A DNA stretch of 6,479 nucleotides from an uncultured Bryobacterales bacterium (GTDB lineage: Bacteria > Acidobacteriota > Terriglobia > Bryobacterales > Bryobacteraceae): assembly GCA_937859895.1 (NCBI GenBank), contig CALMAV010000355.1:1-6479 (forward strand), given 5' to 3'. The notes beneath the pieces were generated by a model. That model was not told the origin of the DNA. It worked only from the letters and a program-made list of their open reading frames with translations, and did not search any database. Below, one piece after another: positions 1 to 6,118 of this stretch. Each line of letters begins with the position of its first letter. Within the stretch, counting starts at the first letter, position 1. Position numbers and translations under genes: made by a program.

Positions 1-1085
1 CGATCGTCTCGGTCGGCGCAACATTCTTAAATTTTCAGTGGGATGCTCTGCTGCTGGAGTCGGGTGCCCTGGCGTTCTTCGCGGGTGCGCCCTGGCTGGT
101 CTGGGCCTATCGCTTTCTACTGTTCCGGTTGATGTTTCAATCCGGCGCTATCAAATTTCTTTCGGGAGATGTCAACTGGTCGAATCTGCATGCACTACGG
201 TTTCACTTTCTAACGCAGCCGCTGCCGAATCCCCTTGCTTACTACTTCTATCGCGCCCCTTCCTTTCTGCTCGATGCGTTTACGGCCGCGACGCTGGTCA
301 TCGAAGTATTGGTGCCCTTCGGTTTGTTCGGCCCGCGCAAGGTCCGACAGGTAACCGTGGCCCTGCTTGCGATGCTGCAGATCATGATCCTTTTGACTGG
401 CAATTATGCTTTCTTTAATTGGCTGACACTTGCCCTGTGCATATGGGGGTTGGATGACCAAATATTTGCTTCGGTGCACCGCTCCGTGCTGGTGCGACGA
501 ATGAGGGTAAGCTTAGGCGCACCAGTGTTTCGCGGCATCGGCAGTGTTCTTCTTGCGGTCTACTTACTCCTAAGCTTCTCTCAAATCGCGTCGATGTTCC
601 GCCTCGGGTTAGCCCGTCCTTTCCGAACCGTGCTGCGTGCCACCGCTCCGTTTGAGTTGGTGAACAGCTACGGCCTTTTTGCAGTGATGACAACTGATCG
701 GCCAGAGATCGTCTTGCAAGGCTCGAACGATCAGACCGAGTGGCGCGATTACAGCTTTCCTTATAAGCCTGGAGAACTGCACCGCGGCTTGCCACTGATT
801 GCTCCATATCAGCCGCGGCTTGACTGGCAGATGTGGTTCGCTGCTTTGGGTAGTTACAGCGAAAATGCGTGGGTCGGCAATCTGATGTATTGCATTCTGG
901 TGGGCGATCCGGTCGTGTTGAAACTACTCGACACACCACCTTTTCAGAGGCCACCTCGCTACCTGCGCGCAATCACGTACGATTACACCTTTACGACGAC
1001 CGCTGAGCGCCGACAGACCGGTGCTGTCTGGAAACGCTCAACGCGCGGCATCTGGTTTGGCCCAGTGTCGCTCACTGGCCGCTAA
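1..1085 (+). CDS. Lipase maturation factor (LMF1) family membrane protein, 3' part
   Basis: The 5' end lies outside the window. The frame is open from base 3 to the TAA at 1083-1085 and gives 360 visible residues. An internal ATG at 129 is not the start, because family-typical sequence (FLNFQWDALLLESG, WAYRFLLFRLMFQSG) is encoded upstream of it and runs through it. Other family-like blocks are SGDVNW, the TQPLPNPLAYY stretch, NSYGLFAVMTTDRPEI followed by a GSND-containing strand-rich region, and PRLDWQMWFAAL near the C-terminus. Several hydrophobic helices occupy about the first 200 visible residues, and the last ~150 form a more polar domain. Vertebrate LMF1 is an ER membrane factor needed for folding of dimeric lipases. 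The role of bacterial homologues is unknown to me, so a lipase-folding function here is only analogy. Family members are usually nearer 450-500 residues, so roughly the first quarter is probably missing. No terminator is visible after the stop, and the next gene starts 38 nt later, so co-transcription is possible. Confidence 0.88.
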   Translation, partial: IVSVGATFLNFQWDALLLESGALAFFAGAPWLVWAYRFLLFRLMFQSGAIKFLSGDVNWSNLHALRFHFLTQPLPNPLAYYFYRAPSFLLDAFTAATLVIEVLVPFGLFGPRKVRQVTVALLAMLQIMILLTGNYAFFNWLTLALCIWGLDDQIFASVHRSVLVRRMRVSLGAPVFRGIGSVLLAVYLLLSFSQIASMFRLGLARPFRTVLRATAPFELVNSYGLFAVMTTDRPEIVLQGSNDQTEWRDYSFPYKPGELHRGLPLIAPYQPRLDWQMWFAALGSYSENAWVGNLMYCILVGDPVVLKLLDTPPFQRPPRYLRAITYDYTFTTTAERRQTGAVWKRSTRGIWFGPVSLTGR

Positions 1086-1123
1086 CTATATTCAGGCAGA
1101 CGAGTCAGATCATCGAGTCACTT

Positions 1124-2107
1124 ATGCAATACCGAAAATTAGGAAGAACCGGGTGGAATGTTTCTGCCATTAGCTTTGGTGCGTGGGCTATTGGCGGCTC
1201 CTGGGGTGATGTGGATGATAAGCAGTCGCTTGCTGCTTTGCATGCTGCGGTGGATTGTGGCATCAACTTCATTGATACTGCAGACGTTTATGGAAATGGC
1301 AGAAGCGAGCGTCTCGTAGCCCAGCTTAGGGCTGAGCGGAAGGAAGACATCATTGTTGCCACCAAAGCTGGCCGTAAGTTGCCGGCGCAAACTGTCGCTG
1401 GTTATACGCGCGAGAATTTGACTGGCTGGATTGAAGAAAGCTGCCGCAATCTGAAAGTTGACGCGCTCGACTTGGTTCAGTTGCACTGTCCGTCTACCGA
1501 TCTGTACTATCGTCCTGAAGTTTTCGGCTACCTGGACGATCTGCAAGCGGCCGGCAAGATTCGAAATTATGGAGTTAGTGTCGAGCGCGTGGAAGAAGCT
1601 CTAAAAGCGATCGAGTTTCCGAACGTGCAGACAGTGCAGATTATCTTCAACTGCTTTCGCCAGCGGCCTGCCGAGCTATTCTTTCAGCGAGCTCAGGCAA
1701 AAGAGGTCGGGATACTCGCGCGCGTTCCTTTGGCCAGCGGCCTTCTCTCTGGCAAGTTCAGTCGTAATTCAACCTTTGCTGCTGACGACCACCGCAACTT
1801 CAACCGCCATGGCGAGGCCTTCGATGTGGGCGAAACATTTTCCGGTGTTGACTACGGGACTGCTTTGAGTGCGGTGGATCAGATTCGACCTCTGGTGGCG
1901 CCCGAGGCTTCAATGGCACAGTTTGCTCTGCGCTGGATCCTCATGTTTGATGCTGTCACGTGTGCAATTCCAGGCGGCAAGAGTCCAAAGCAGGTCACCG
2001 ACAACTGCGCTGCTGCTGACTTACCGGCGCTTACTTCTGATGTGATGGAACGAGTGTCTCGCATTTACTCATCAGAGATTGGACCGTCAGTCCACGACCG
2101 CTGGTGA
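1124..2107 (+). CDS. Aldo/keto reductase, NADPH-dependent oxidoreductase
   Basis: This is a complete 327-residue protein of normal length for the (alpha/beta)8-barrel aldo/keto reductase superfamily. The N-terminus (MQYRKLGRTGWNVSAISFGAWAIGG) is the usual beta-hairpin and first strand. The expected catalytic tetrad is present: Asp51 and Tyr56 in FIDTADVYGNGRSE, Lys81 in VATKAGRK and His121 in VQLHCPS. The C-terminal IPGGKSPKQVTDN block (about 282-294) matches the loop that binds the 2'-phosphate of NADPH in this superfamily. Such enzymes reduce aldehydes or ketones, or oxidise the reverse, in the cytosol. The substrate cannot be read from the sequence. The start ATG has only a weak GAG at 1115-1117 ahead of it. 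It lies 38 nt after the lipase-maturation-factor homologue and 50 nt before the next gene, all on one strand, but nothing links its chemistry to either neighbour. Confidence 0.94.
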   Translation: MQYRKLGRTGWNVSAISFGAWAIGGSWGDVDDKQSLAALHAAVDCGINFIDTADVYGNGRSERLVAQLRAERKEDIIVATKAGRKLPAQTVAGYTRENLTGWIEESCRNLKVDALDLVQLHCPSTDLYYRPEVFGYLDDLQAAGKIRNYGVSVERVEEALKAIEFPNVQTVQIIFNCFRQRPAELFFQRAQAKEVGILARVPLASGLLSGKFSRNSTFAADDHRNFNRHGEAFDVGETFSGVDYGTALSAVDQIRPLVAPEASMAQFALRWILMFDAVTCAIPGGKSPKQVTDNCAAADLPALTSDVMERVSRIYSSEIGPSVHDRW

Positions 2108-2117
2108 GGATTCGCTA

Positions 2118-2146
2118 TTCCCAGGGTAGGGAGGCGCTGGTATGAT
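2118..2146 (+). promoter_or_regulatory. Putative sigma70-type promoter with extended -10
   Basis: TTCCCA at 2118-2123 matches four of six bases of the -35 consensus. It is separated by 17 nt from TATGAT at 2141-2146, which matches five of six of the -10 consensus. A TG at 2138-2139 gives an extended -10. The element sits in the only gap before the five-gene train, where a promoter would be expected. Transcription would begin near 2153, only about five bases before the start codon at 2158, so the mRNA would be nearly leaderless. That conflicts with use of the Shine-Dalgarno at 2128-2134, so both cannot operate on one transcript. Confidence 0.4.
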
Positions 2147-2152
2147 GAGCGC
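2128..2152 (+). promoter_or_regulatory. Displaced Shine-Dalgarno followed by a small hairpin
   Basis: AGGGAGG at 2128-2134 is the strongest ribosome-binding sequence in this gap, but it ends 23 nt before the start codon at 2158. Between them, GCGCT (2134-2138) can pair with AGCGC (2148-2152) around a 9-nt loop. A further G-U pair (2133 with 2153) is possible. If the stem forms, the purine run would be brought close to the start codon at 2158. Alternatively, the run serves the ATG at 2142, at 7-nt spacing. The stem is short, so this is a suggestion from base pairing only. Confidence 0.3.
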
Positions 2153-2204
2153 TAACCATGACTGGCCTGGATCTGCGACCACTCTCGTTAGGAGAGATTC
2201 TTGA
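2142..2204 (+). other. Possible 20-codon leader ORF overlapping the next gene start
   Basis: ATGATG at 2142-2147 lies 7 nt after a strong Shine-Dalgarno (2128-2134) and opens a 20-codon frame that ends with TGA at 2202-2204. It overlaps the first 47 bases of the membrane-protein gene in another frame. The peptide is polar, with no run of one amino acid and no recognisable arrest motif, so an attenuation role is not indicated. It may be chance, but its initiation site is better than that of the main gene. Confidence 0.15.
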
Positions 2205-3015
2205 TCGAACATTCAATCTCTATCGCAGGCATTTTCTGCTGTTCATCGGGATTGCTGCCATACCAAATCTGTTCCGACTGGCAATAGCGCTTGGAAGCCT
2301 TCGTCTTCTGCAGGGCTCCGTTGGCTCATCCGGCCCGTTCGGGTTAGCAGCCGCAATCTTCAGCCCCTCAATGATCCTCTTCAGCCTCTTGTCACTTTTA
2401 GTCACCATCTTTGTTTATCTGCTTACCCAAGGCGGCACTATTCACGCGGTTTCAGAACTTTACTTGGGCCGCAGTACTACGATTGCCGTTTCCCTGCGCA
2501 GTAGTTGGGCCATGATTGGCACGCTGTTCGGTGTCGCTCTTCTGAATGGCCTCGCTATCTTGGGGGCGACGCTTCTCTTTGTGATTCCAGGTATCTACGT
2601 TGCCTGCCGCTTACTGGTTTGCATCCCAACTGCCGTTATTGAGAAGCGAGGACCGGGCGAGTCAGTGTCTCGAAGCTGGAATCTGACAAAGGACTTTGCA
2701 AGCCGCGCCTTCGTGATCTATCTTGTGTACCTGGCAATTTCTTTTGGAGTCGGAGCGCTCATCGGTGGACCAGTTGGTCTCTTTATCGGTACGGCTCGCC
2801 GTGATCCATCTGCGCTCCAGGGCTTGCAGGCTGTTCTCCAAGTTGTTACCACCGGAGTGAACGTGTTACTTAGTCCGATCCTGCTGATTGCAACGTCCGT
2901 GTTTTATTACGATTTGCGCGTTCGGAAAGAAGCTTTCGACCTGCAATTTATGATGAACCCCCATGGTGATCACCTGCCGGGCGGCAACACACCGTTTAAC
3001 TCGATCACGTCCTGA
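2158..3015 (+). CDS. YciC/GPDPase_memb-like polytopic membrane protein
   Basis: A 285-residue integral membrane protein. The N-terminus carries the LRPLSLGEILDRTF-LYRRHF signature (residues 6-26) seen at the start of many proteins annotated as glycerophosphoryl diester phosphodiesterase membrane domain or YciC-like. Long hydrophobic segments follow at about 26-47, 64-97, 108-160, 180-211 and 225-260. The third block ends in the family-like IPGIYVACRLL and an EKRGPGESVSRSWNLTK loop. The C-terminus has FYYDLRVRKEAFDL. No phosphodiesterase catalytic domain is present, so it should not be called an enzyme. The start is fixed: an in-frame TGA at 2146-2148 excludes anything upstream, and the signature begins at residue 6. 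No Shine-Dalgarno stands at normal distance. It opens a tightly spaced train, and its TGA is 9 nt before the next start. Its function is unknown; it may be a membrane partner of the MoxR system. Confidence 0.87.
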   Translation: MTGLDLRPLSLGEILDRTFNLYRRHFLLFIGIAAIPNLFRLAIALGSLRLLQGSVGSSGPFGLAAAIFSPSMILFSLLSLLVTIFVYLLTQGGTIHAVSELYLGRSTTIAVSLRSSWAMIGTLFGVALLNGLAILGATLLFVIPGIYVACRLLVCIPTAVIEKRGPGESVSRSWNLTKDFASRAFVIYLVYLAISFGVGALIGGPVGLFIGTARRDPSALQGLQAVLQVVTTGVNVLLSPILLIATSVFYYDLRVRKEAFDLQFMMNPHGDHLPGGNTPFNSITS

Positions 3016-3024
3016 ACGATCGGC

Positions 3025-3972
3025 ATGAGTACAGTTTTCCGCATGGCACTCATCCTGTTGCTGGCAGGAGTCGAGATGCATGCGCAAGGGTATAGCGCAG
3101 TTACATACGACAGTCCGCAATCCCTGCGCCAGCAGCTTTTGCGGCTCTCAAGGTCGCTGCCATCCGGAAATTCTATGCCGCAAGCTGCCGCTTTGCCAAC
3201 AGCTTGGCAGGTTAATACAGCGGAGGGCAGCTTCTCCATCTCCACGGAGCCTGTTCGGAATCGGCTTGGGCACGGAGACGTAGCGGGCGCTCGCAATTGG
3301 TTAACAGATTTGGCCGGCCAGATTGATTCATCCGGTCTCTCCAGGCGAGACAGCGCACGGGCGGCTTCCACACTCCATGCTATTCTGGCGCGCCGTGAGT
3401 TTGCAAAGAGGGCGCCACCATCCGCTTTCGAACGGCTCCAGCAGAAAATCGCCGAGTGGATCCGTTCCTGGCTTCAGCGGATGTTCGTTGGCTCCCTCAG
3501 CCATCCTTCTACCTGGAGGACCGCTTTCTGGATTGCGGTCGTAGCAGCCGTTGGGTTTCTTGGCTCTCTCGCGTATCGCCTCTGGAGCCGCCCACTTACG
3601 TACAGGAAAGACACGCAAGATAGAGCAAACGATCTGCCGCCCCAACGACTTTGGCAGGAGTGGATTGCGTCAGCCCGGCTCGCAGCCGAATGCGATGACT
3701 ATCGGCGTGCTGTGCAATGTGCTTACTGGGCAGGCGTCGCTAAGCTCCAGGACAGTGGCAATCTTCCCAGCGGTCTCACACATACCCCGCGCGAATATCT
3801 GCGCCTTCTGTCGGCAGGTCACGGATACGATAGCCCAACGGCAACACGTGAACCACTCCGAGCCCTGACCGTATCGCTTGAACGCTTCTGGTATGGGCGT
3901 TCGGCGCCGACAAACTCCGACTACCGTGCGTGCCTGAAGTCTCTGGAGGTTCTCGGTTGCCAAGTGCCTTAG
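3025..3972 (+). CDS. DUF4129 domain protein, signal peptide plus one membrane helix
   Basis: A 315-residue protein with three parts. Residues 1-20 look like a signal peptide or N-terminal anchor (hydrophobic ALILLLAGV, possible cleavage after MHA). An extracytoplasmic region of about 145 residues follows. A single transmembrane helix lies at about 167-187, followed by a basic stretch (YRLWSRPLTYRK) that places the rest in the cytosol. Residues ~208-310 match DUF4129: W210, the LAAECDDYRRAVQCAYWAGVAKL helix, the THTPREYLR block, and LERFWYG with W289-G291. DUF4129 also occurs as the C-terminal part of some membrane transglutaminase-like proteins; no catalytic Cys-His-Asp domain is present here. 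The ATG at 3025 lacks a clear Shine-Dalgarno and may rely on coupling to the gene 9 nt upstream. An ATG at 3043 would give a shorter signal segment. The stop overlaps the next gene. The biochemical role is unknown. Confidence 0.86.
   Translation: MSTVFRMALILLLAGVEMHAQGYSAVTYDSPQSLRQQLLRLSRSLPSGNSMPQAAALPTAWQVNTAEGSFSISTEPVRNRLGHGDVAGARNWLTDLAGQIDSSGLSRRDSARAASTLHAILARREFAKRAPPSAFERLQQKIAEWIRSWLQRMFVGSLSHPSTWRTAFWIAVVAAVGFLGSLAYRLWSRPLTYRKDTQDRANDLPPQRLWQEWIASARLAAECDDYRRAVQCAYWAGVAKLQDSGNLPSGLTHTPREYLRLLSAGHGYDSPTATREPLRALTVSLERFWYGRSAPTNSDYRACLKSLEVLGCQVP
3945..3949 (+). promoter_or_regulatory. Shine-Dalgarno that decides a TTG start
   Basis: GGAGG lies inside the end of the DUF4129 gene, 7 nt before TTG at 3957. 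The alternative GTG at 3930 in the same frame has no purine-rich sequence ahead of it. This favours TTG 3957 as the start of the DUF4350 gene. Confidence 0.7.
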
Positions 3973-5132
3973 CGCCGGCTGATCGAAAGCTGCTCGCCGG
4001 TGCAGCCGGATTGGCGCTGATTCTTCTTGCTTTGAGTGTCGTGTTCGCTCCACCCGGTGAACAAGATTCGTCTGGGGTGCCGTCGTCTTATTCTTCCGGT
4101 TCCGGGGGAGCACGGGCGGCCTACCTGCTTCTCGAACAGATGAACGTGCCCGTAGAGCGCTGGGAAGAGTCGCCTTCCGCCCTGCCCTTAGAGGAGAGCG
4201 GAGCCGTGCTGATTCTCGCCGACCCAAATCTATACGCAACCGAAGAGGAACGGAAAAGCCTCACTAAGTTCGTCAACAGCGGTGGCCACGTTCTCTTTAC
4301 TGGTTCCTCGGTCGGCGAATTCTTTTCCGAGGCTGCCGTTTCAGGTGAAGGGGCGGGCAGAAAGTGGGCAGAGTTTCCGGCGCTGCTGCCAGTCCGCTGG
4401 ACACAGGGCGCCCGTACCGTCACCCTGGAGCCACGCTGTGTGTGGACCAAACTCGATGCTGGCCAGCTGGCTTTATACGGTCAAGCGCTTGCGCCTTCGG
4501 TAATCCATTGGAGTCTCGGGAAGGGTCAGGTAATCTGGTGGGCTTCGGCCACTCCTCTCACCAATGCCGGGATTGAGCAGACTGGGAACCTTCGCCTCTT
4601 TCTCAACTCGGTTCTGCCAGCCGCTAACGGGCGCGTGTATTGGGACGAGTACTTCCACGGCGAGCGCGCTTCGCTCTGGAGCTACGTGGAAAAAACTGCC
4701 ATCAAATGGGGACTGGTGCAGCTTGGCGTACTCACCGGTTTCGTCCTCTTTGCCTTCAGCCGTCGCTGGGGTCCGATTGCCTCCCCTCGACCCATCTCTC
4801 GTCTTTCACCGCTCGAGTTTGTTGACACCCTCGGGGGCCTTTACCAACGGGCGGGCGCCACAGCCGTTCCCGTTCGCGTGTCCTACCGCAATTTAAGACT
4901 GAAACTGCTGGAGCGTCTGGGCCTGCAAGCTGATATCAGCGACCCGGAATTAGTGCGGAACGCGAGCGATCGCCTTTGGTTCGACGCGGCTGCCTTAGCT
5001 GGCACCTTGGACAAAGCTGGCCTTAACCAATCCGTAAACCTTCGTCCAGCTGAGGCGCTGGGCCTAGTGAAGGACTTAGAAAACATGGCAGACCGCTTGC
5101 GTACTCAGCAACATCCTGCGGAGAAGGACTAA
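3957..5132 (+). CDS. DUF4350 domain membrane protein
   Basis: A protein of 391 residues from the TTG at 3957, chosen for its GGAGG at 7-nt spacing. A GTG at 3930 would add nine residues but has no ribosome site. The start overlaps the upstream gene by 16 nt, so translation is probably coupled. A short cytosolic N-terminus leads into a transmembrane helix at about 13-31. The DUF4350 region then begins with PSSYSSGSGGARAAYLLLE (42-60), continues with a VLILADPN strand and a FVNSGGHVLFTGSS block, and reaches about residue 230. A second helix lies at about 251-267, followed by SRRWGPIASPRPISR, whose positive charge puts the last ~120 residues in the cytosol. That tail holds LSPLEFVDTLGGLYQRAGA, which I take to be conserved in the family. 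The GGHVLFTG strand recalls glutamine-amidotransferase-like folds, but no nucleophilic cysteine follows it, so a binding or scaffold role is more likely than catalysis. The precise function is unknown. Confidence 0.86.
   Translation: MPSALAPADRKLLAGAAGLALILLALSVVFAPPGEQDSSGVPSSYSSGSGGARAAYLLLEQMNVPVERWEESPSALPLEESGAVLILADPNLYATEEERKSLTKFVNSGGHVLFTGSSVGEFFSEAAVSGEGAGRKWAEFPALLPVRWTQGARTVTLEPRCVWTKLDAGQLALYGQALAPSVIHWSLGKGQVIWWASATPLTNAGIEQTGNLRLFLNSVLPAANGRVYWDEYFHGERASLWSYVEKTAIKWGLVQLGVLTGFVLFAFSRRWGPIASPRPISRLSPLEFVDTLGGLYQRAGATAVPVRVSYRNLRLKLLERLGLQADISDPELVRNASDRLWFDAAALAGTLDKAGLNQSVNLRPAEALGLVKDLENMADRLRTQQHPAEKD
5120..5127 (+). promoter_or_regulatory. Shine-Dalgarno for the MoxR TTG start
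   Basis: GGAGAAGG lies in the last codons of the DUF4350 gene and is followed by a 7-nt spacer to TTG at 5135. It supports TTG as the true start of the ATPase gene. The first in-frame ATG is codon 74, beyond the Walker A motif, so it cannot start a working protein. Confidence 0.75.
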
Positions 5133-5134
5133 TT

Positions 5135-6100
5135 TTGGAACAGTTTTCTGCTTTAGCTGCGCATGTGCGCGGCGAGCTTGCAAAAGTGATCGTCGGGCAA
5201 ACCGAAGTAGTAGATCAACTGCTGCTCGTATTGGTCTGCGGCGGTCATGCGGTCATCGAAGGCGTGCCCGGCTTAGCTAAGACGCTTACGGTCAAAACAC
5301 TCGCCAAGGTGTGCGGCCTCAACTACCGGCGTGTTCAATGTACGCCCGACCTGATGCCGGCCGACATCACCGGCACGAACATTTTTAACTTGCAGGAAAG
5401 CACATTTCGCCTCAACAAGGGTCCGGTCTTTACCGATCTTCTGCTGGTGGATGAGATCAACCGCACTCCCCCGCGAACCCAGTCGGCACTGCTGGAAGCC
5501 ATGGAGGAGCGACAAGTCACTATTGATGGCATTTCTTATCCGCTCCCAGAAGACTTCACGGTGCTAGCCACACAGAATACGATTGAATACGAAGGCACGT
5601 ACCCGCTACCCGAAGCGCTACTCGACCGGTTCTTGCTGAAAATTCGCATCTCTTACCCATCGGCGGACGAAGAAGCATCAATCCTAACCCGCTTTCACGA
5701 AGGCTTCGACCCCCGGCGTTTGGATGCGGTGCAGACGCAGCCCTTTGAGCCCGGCCTACTAGCCGCTGCACGCCGAGAGGTTGAAAGTGTCCAAATCGAG
5801 CCGTCACTCTATCCTTATGTGGTGTCAATCATCCGGCGAACCCGTGACTGGCCGGCCATCTCGGTGGGCGCGAGTCCCCGGGCGGCCGTGGGCCTGCTAT
5901 TTGCTTCCCGAGCCCTCGCGGCCATGGATGGTCGCGACTTTCTCTTACCGGACGATGTCAAGAGCGCTGCTGTTCCCGTGCTGCGCCACCGTTTGGTGTT
6001 GAAGCCCGAGACCGAACTGGAAGGGTTTAACAGCGATACGGTGATTGAACAGGTGCTTGCCTCAGTGGAAGTGCCGCACCTCCTGCGTGCCTCCAGTTAA
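5135..6100 (+). CDS. MoxR-family AAA+ ATPase
   Basis: A complete 321-residue protein of typical length for MoxR ATPases. In order it shows: an N-terminal helix with VIVGQ (18-22), Walker A GVPGLAKT (43-50), the TPDLMPADITGTNIF block (70-84), Walker B LLLVDEIN with Asp106-Glu107, the ALLEAMEERQVT helix (118-129), sensor 1 Asn148 in ATQNTIEYEGTYPLPEA, the LDRF arginine at 165, and sensor 2 GASPRA (245-250). All nucleotide-handling residues are present, so ATP hydrolysis is expected. MoxR proteins are cytosolic, oligomeric chaperone-like ATPases that act on von Willebrand-type, DUF58 or enzyme-complex partners. Here the neighbours are DUF4129 and DUF4350 membrane proteins upstream and a DUF58 protein 18 nt downstream. 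It starts with TTG, 2 nt after the preceding stop, at a strong Shine-Dalgarno. A GTG at codon 11 is the only nearby alternative and has no ribosome site. Confidence 0.96.
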   Translation: MEQFSALAAHVRGELAKVIVGQTEVVDQLLLVLVCGGHAVIEGVPGLAKTLTVKTLAKVCGLNYRRVQCTPDLMPADITGTNIFNLQESTFRLNKGPVFTDLLLVDEINRTPPRTQSALLEAMEERQVTIDGISYPLPEDFTVLATQNTIEYEGTYPLPEALLDRFLLKIRISYPSADEEASILTRFHEGFDPRRLDAVQTQPFEPGLLAAARREVESVQIEPSLYPYVVSIIRRTRDWPAISVGASPRAAVGLLFASRALAAMDGRDFLLPDDVKSAAVPVLRHRLVLKPETELEGFNSDTVIEQVLASVEVPHLLRASS

Positions 6101-6118
6101 TGTTCCGCAGGCACAAGC

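Noticed and set aside
38..418. Open frame of 126 codons on the + strand in another frame
   Set aside because: It overlaps the lipase-maturation-factor frame, whose translation shows clear family motifs across the same bases. Its own product has no family resemblance and a low-complexity cysteine- and serine-rich look.
415..972. 185-codon antisense frame opposite the first gene
   Set aside because: It lies entirely opposite a well-supported coding frame, has no recognisable motif, and is rich in Arg, Ser and Cys as expected for the complement of GC-rich codons.
129..1085. ATG 129 as the true start of the first gene
   Set aside because: The same frame is open to the window's left edge, and upstream codons encode family-typical sequence (QWDALLLESG), so the gene begins outside the window.
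1086..1123. Possible terminator or promoter between the first two genes
   Set aside because: No stem followed by a T-run and no convincing -35/-10 pair could be found in these 38 bases.
3930..3956. GTG 3930 as start of the DUF4350 gene
   Set aside because: There is no ribosome-binding sequence before it, while TTG 3957 has GGAGG at 7-nt spacing. It cannot be excluded without protein data.
3670..4239. 189-codon antisense frame spanning the DUF4129/DUF4350 junction
   Set aside because: Both sense genes are supported by domain motifs and ribosome sites here. The antisense product is arginine-rich without motifs, typical of a shadow frame.
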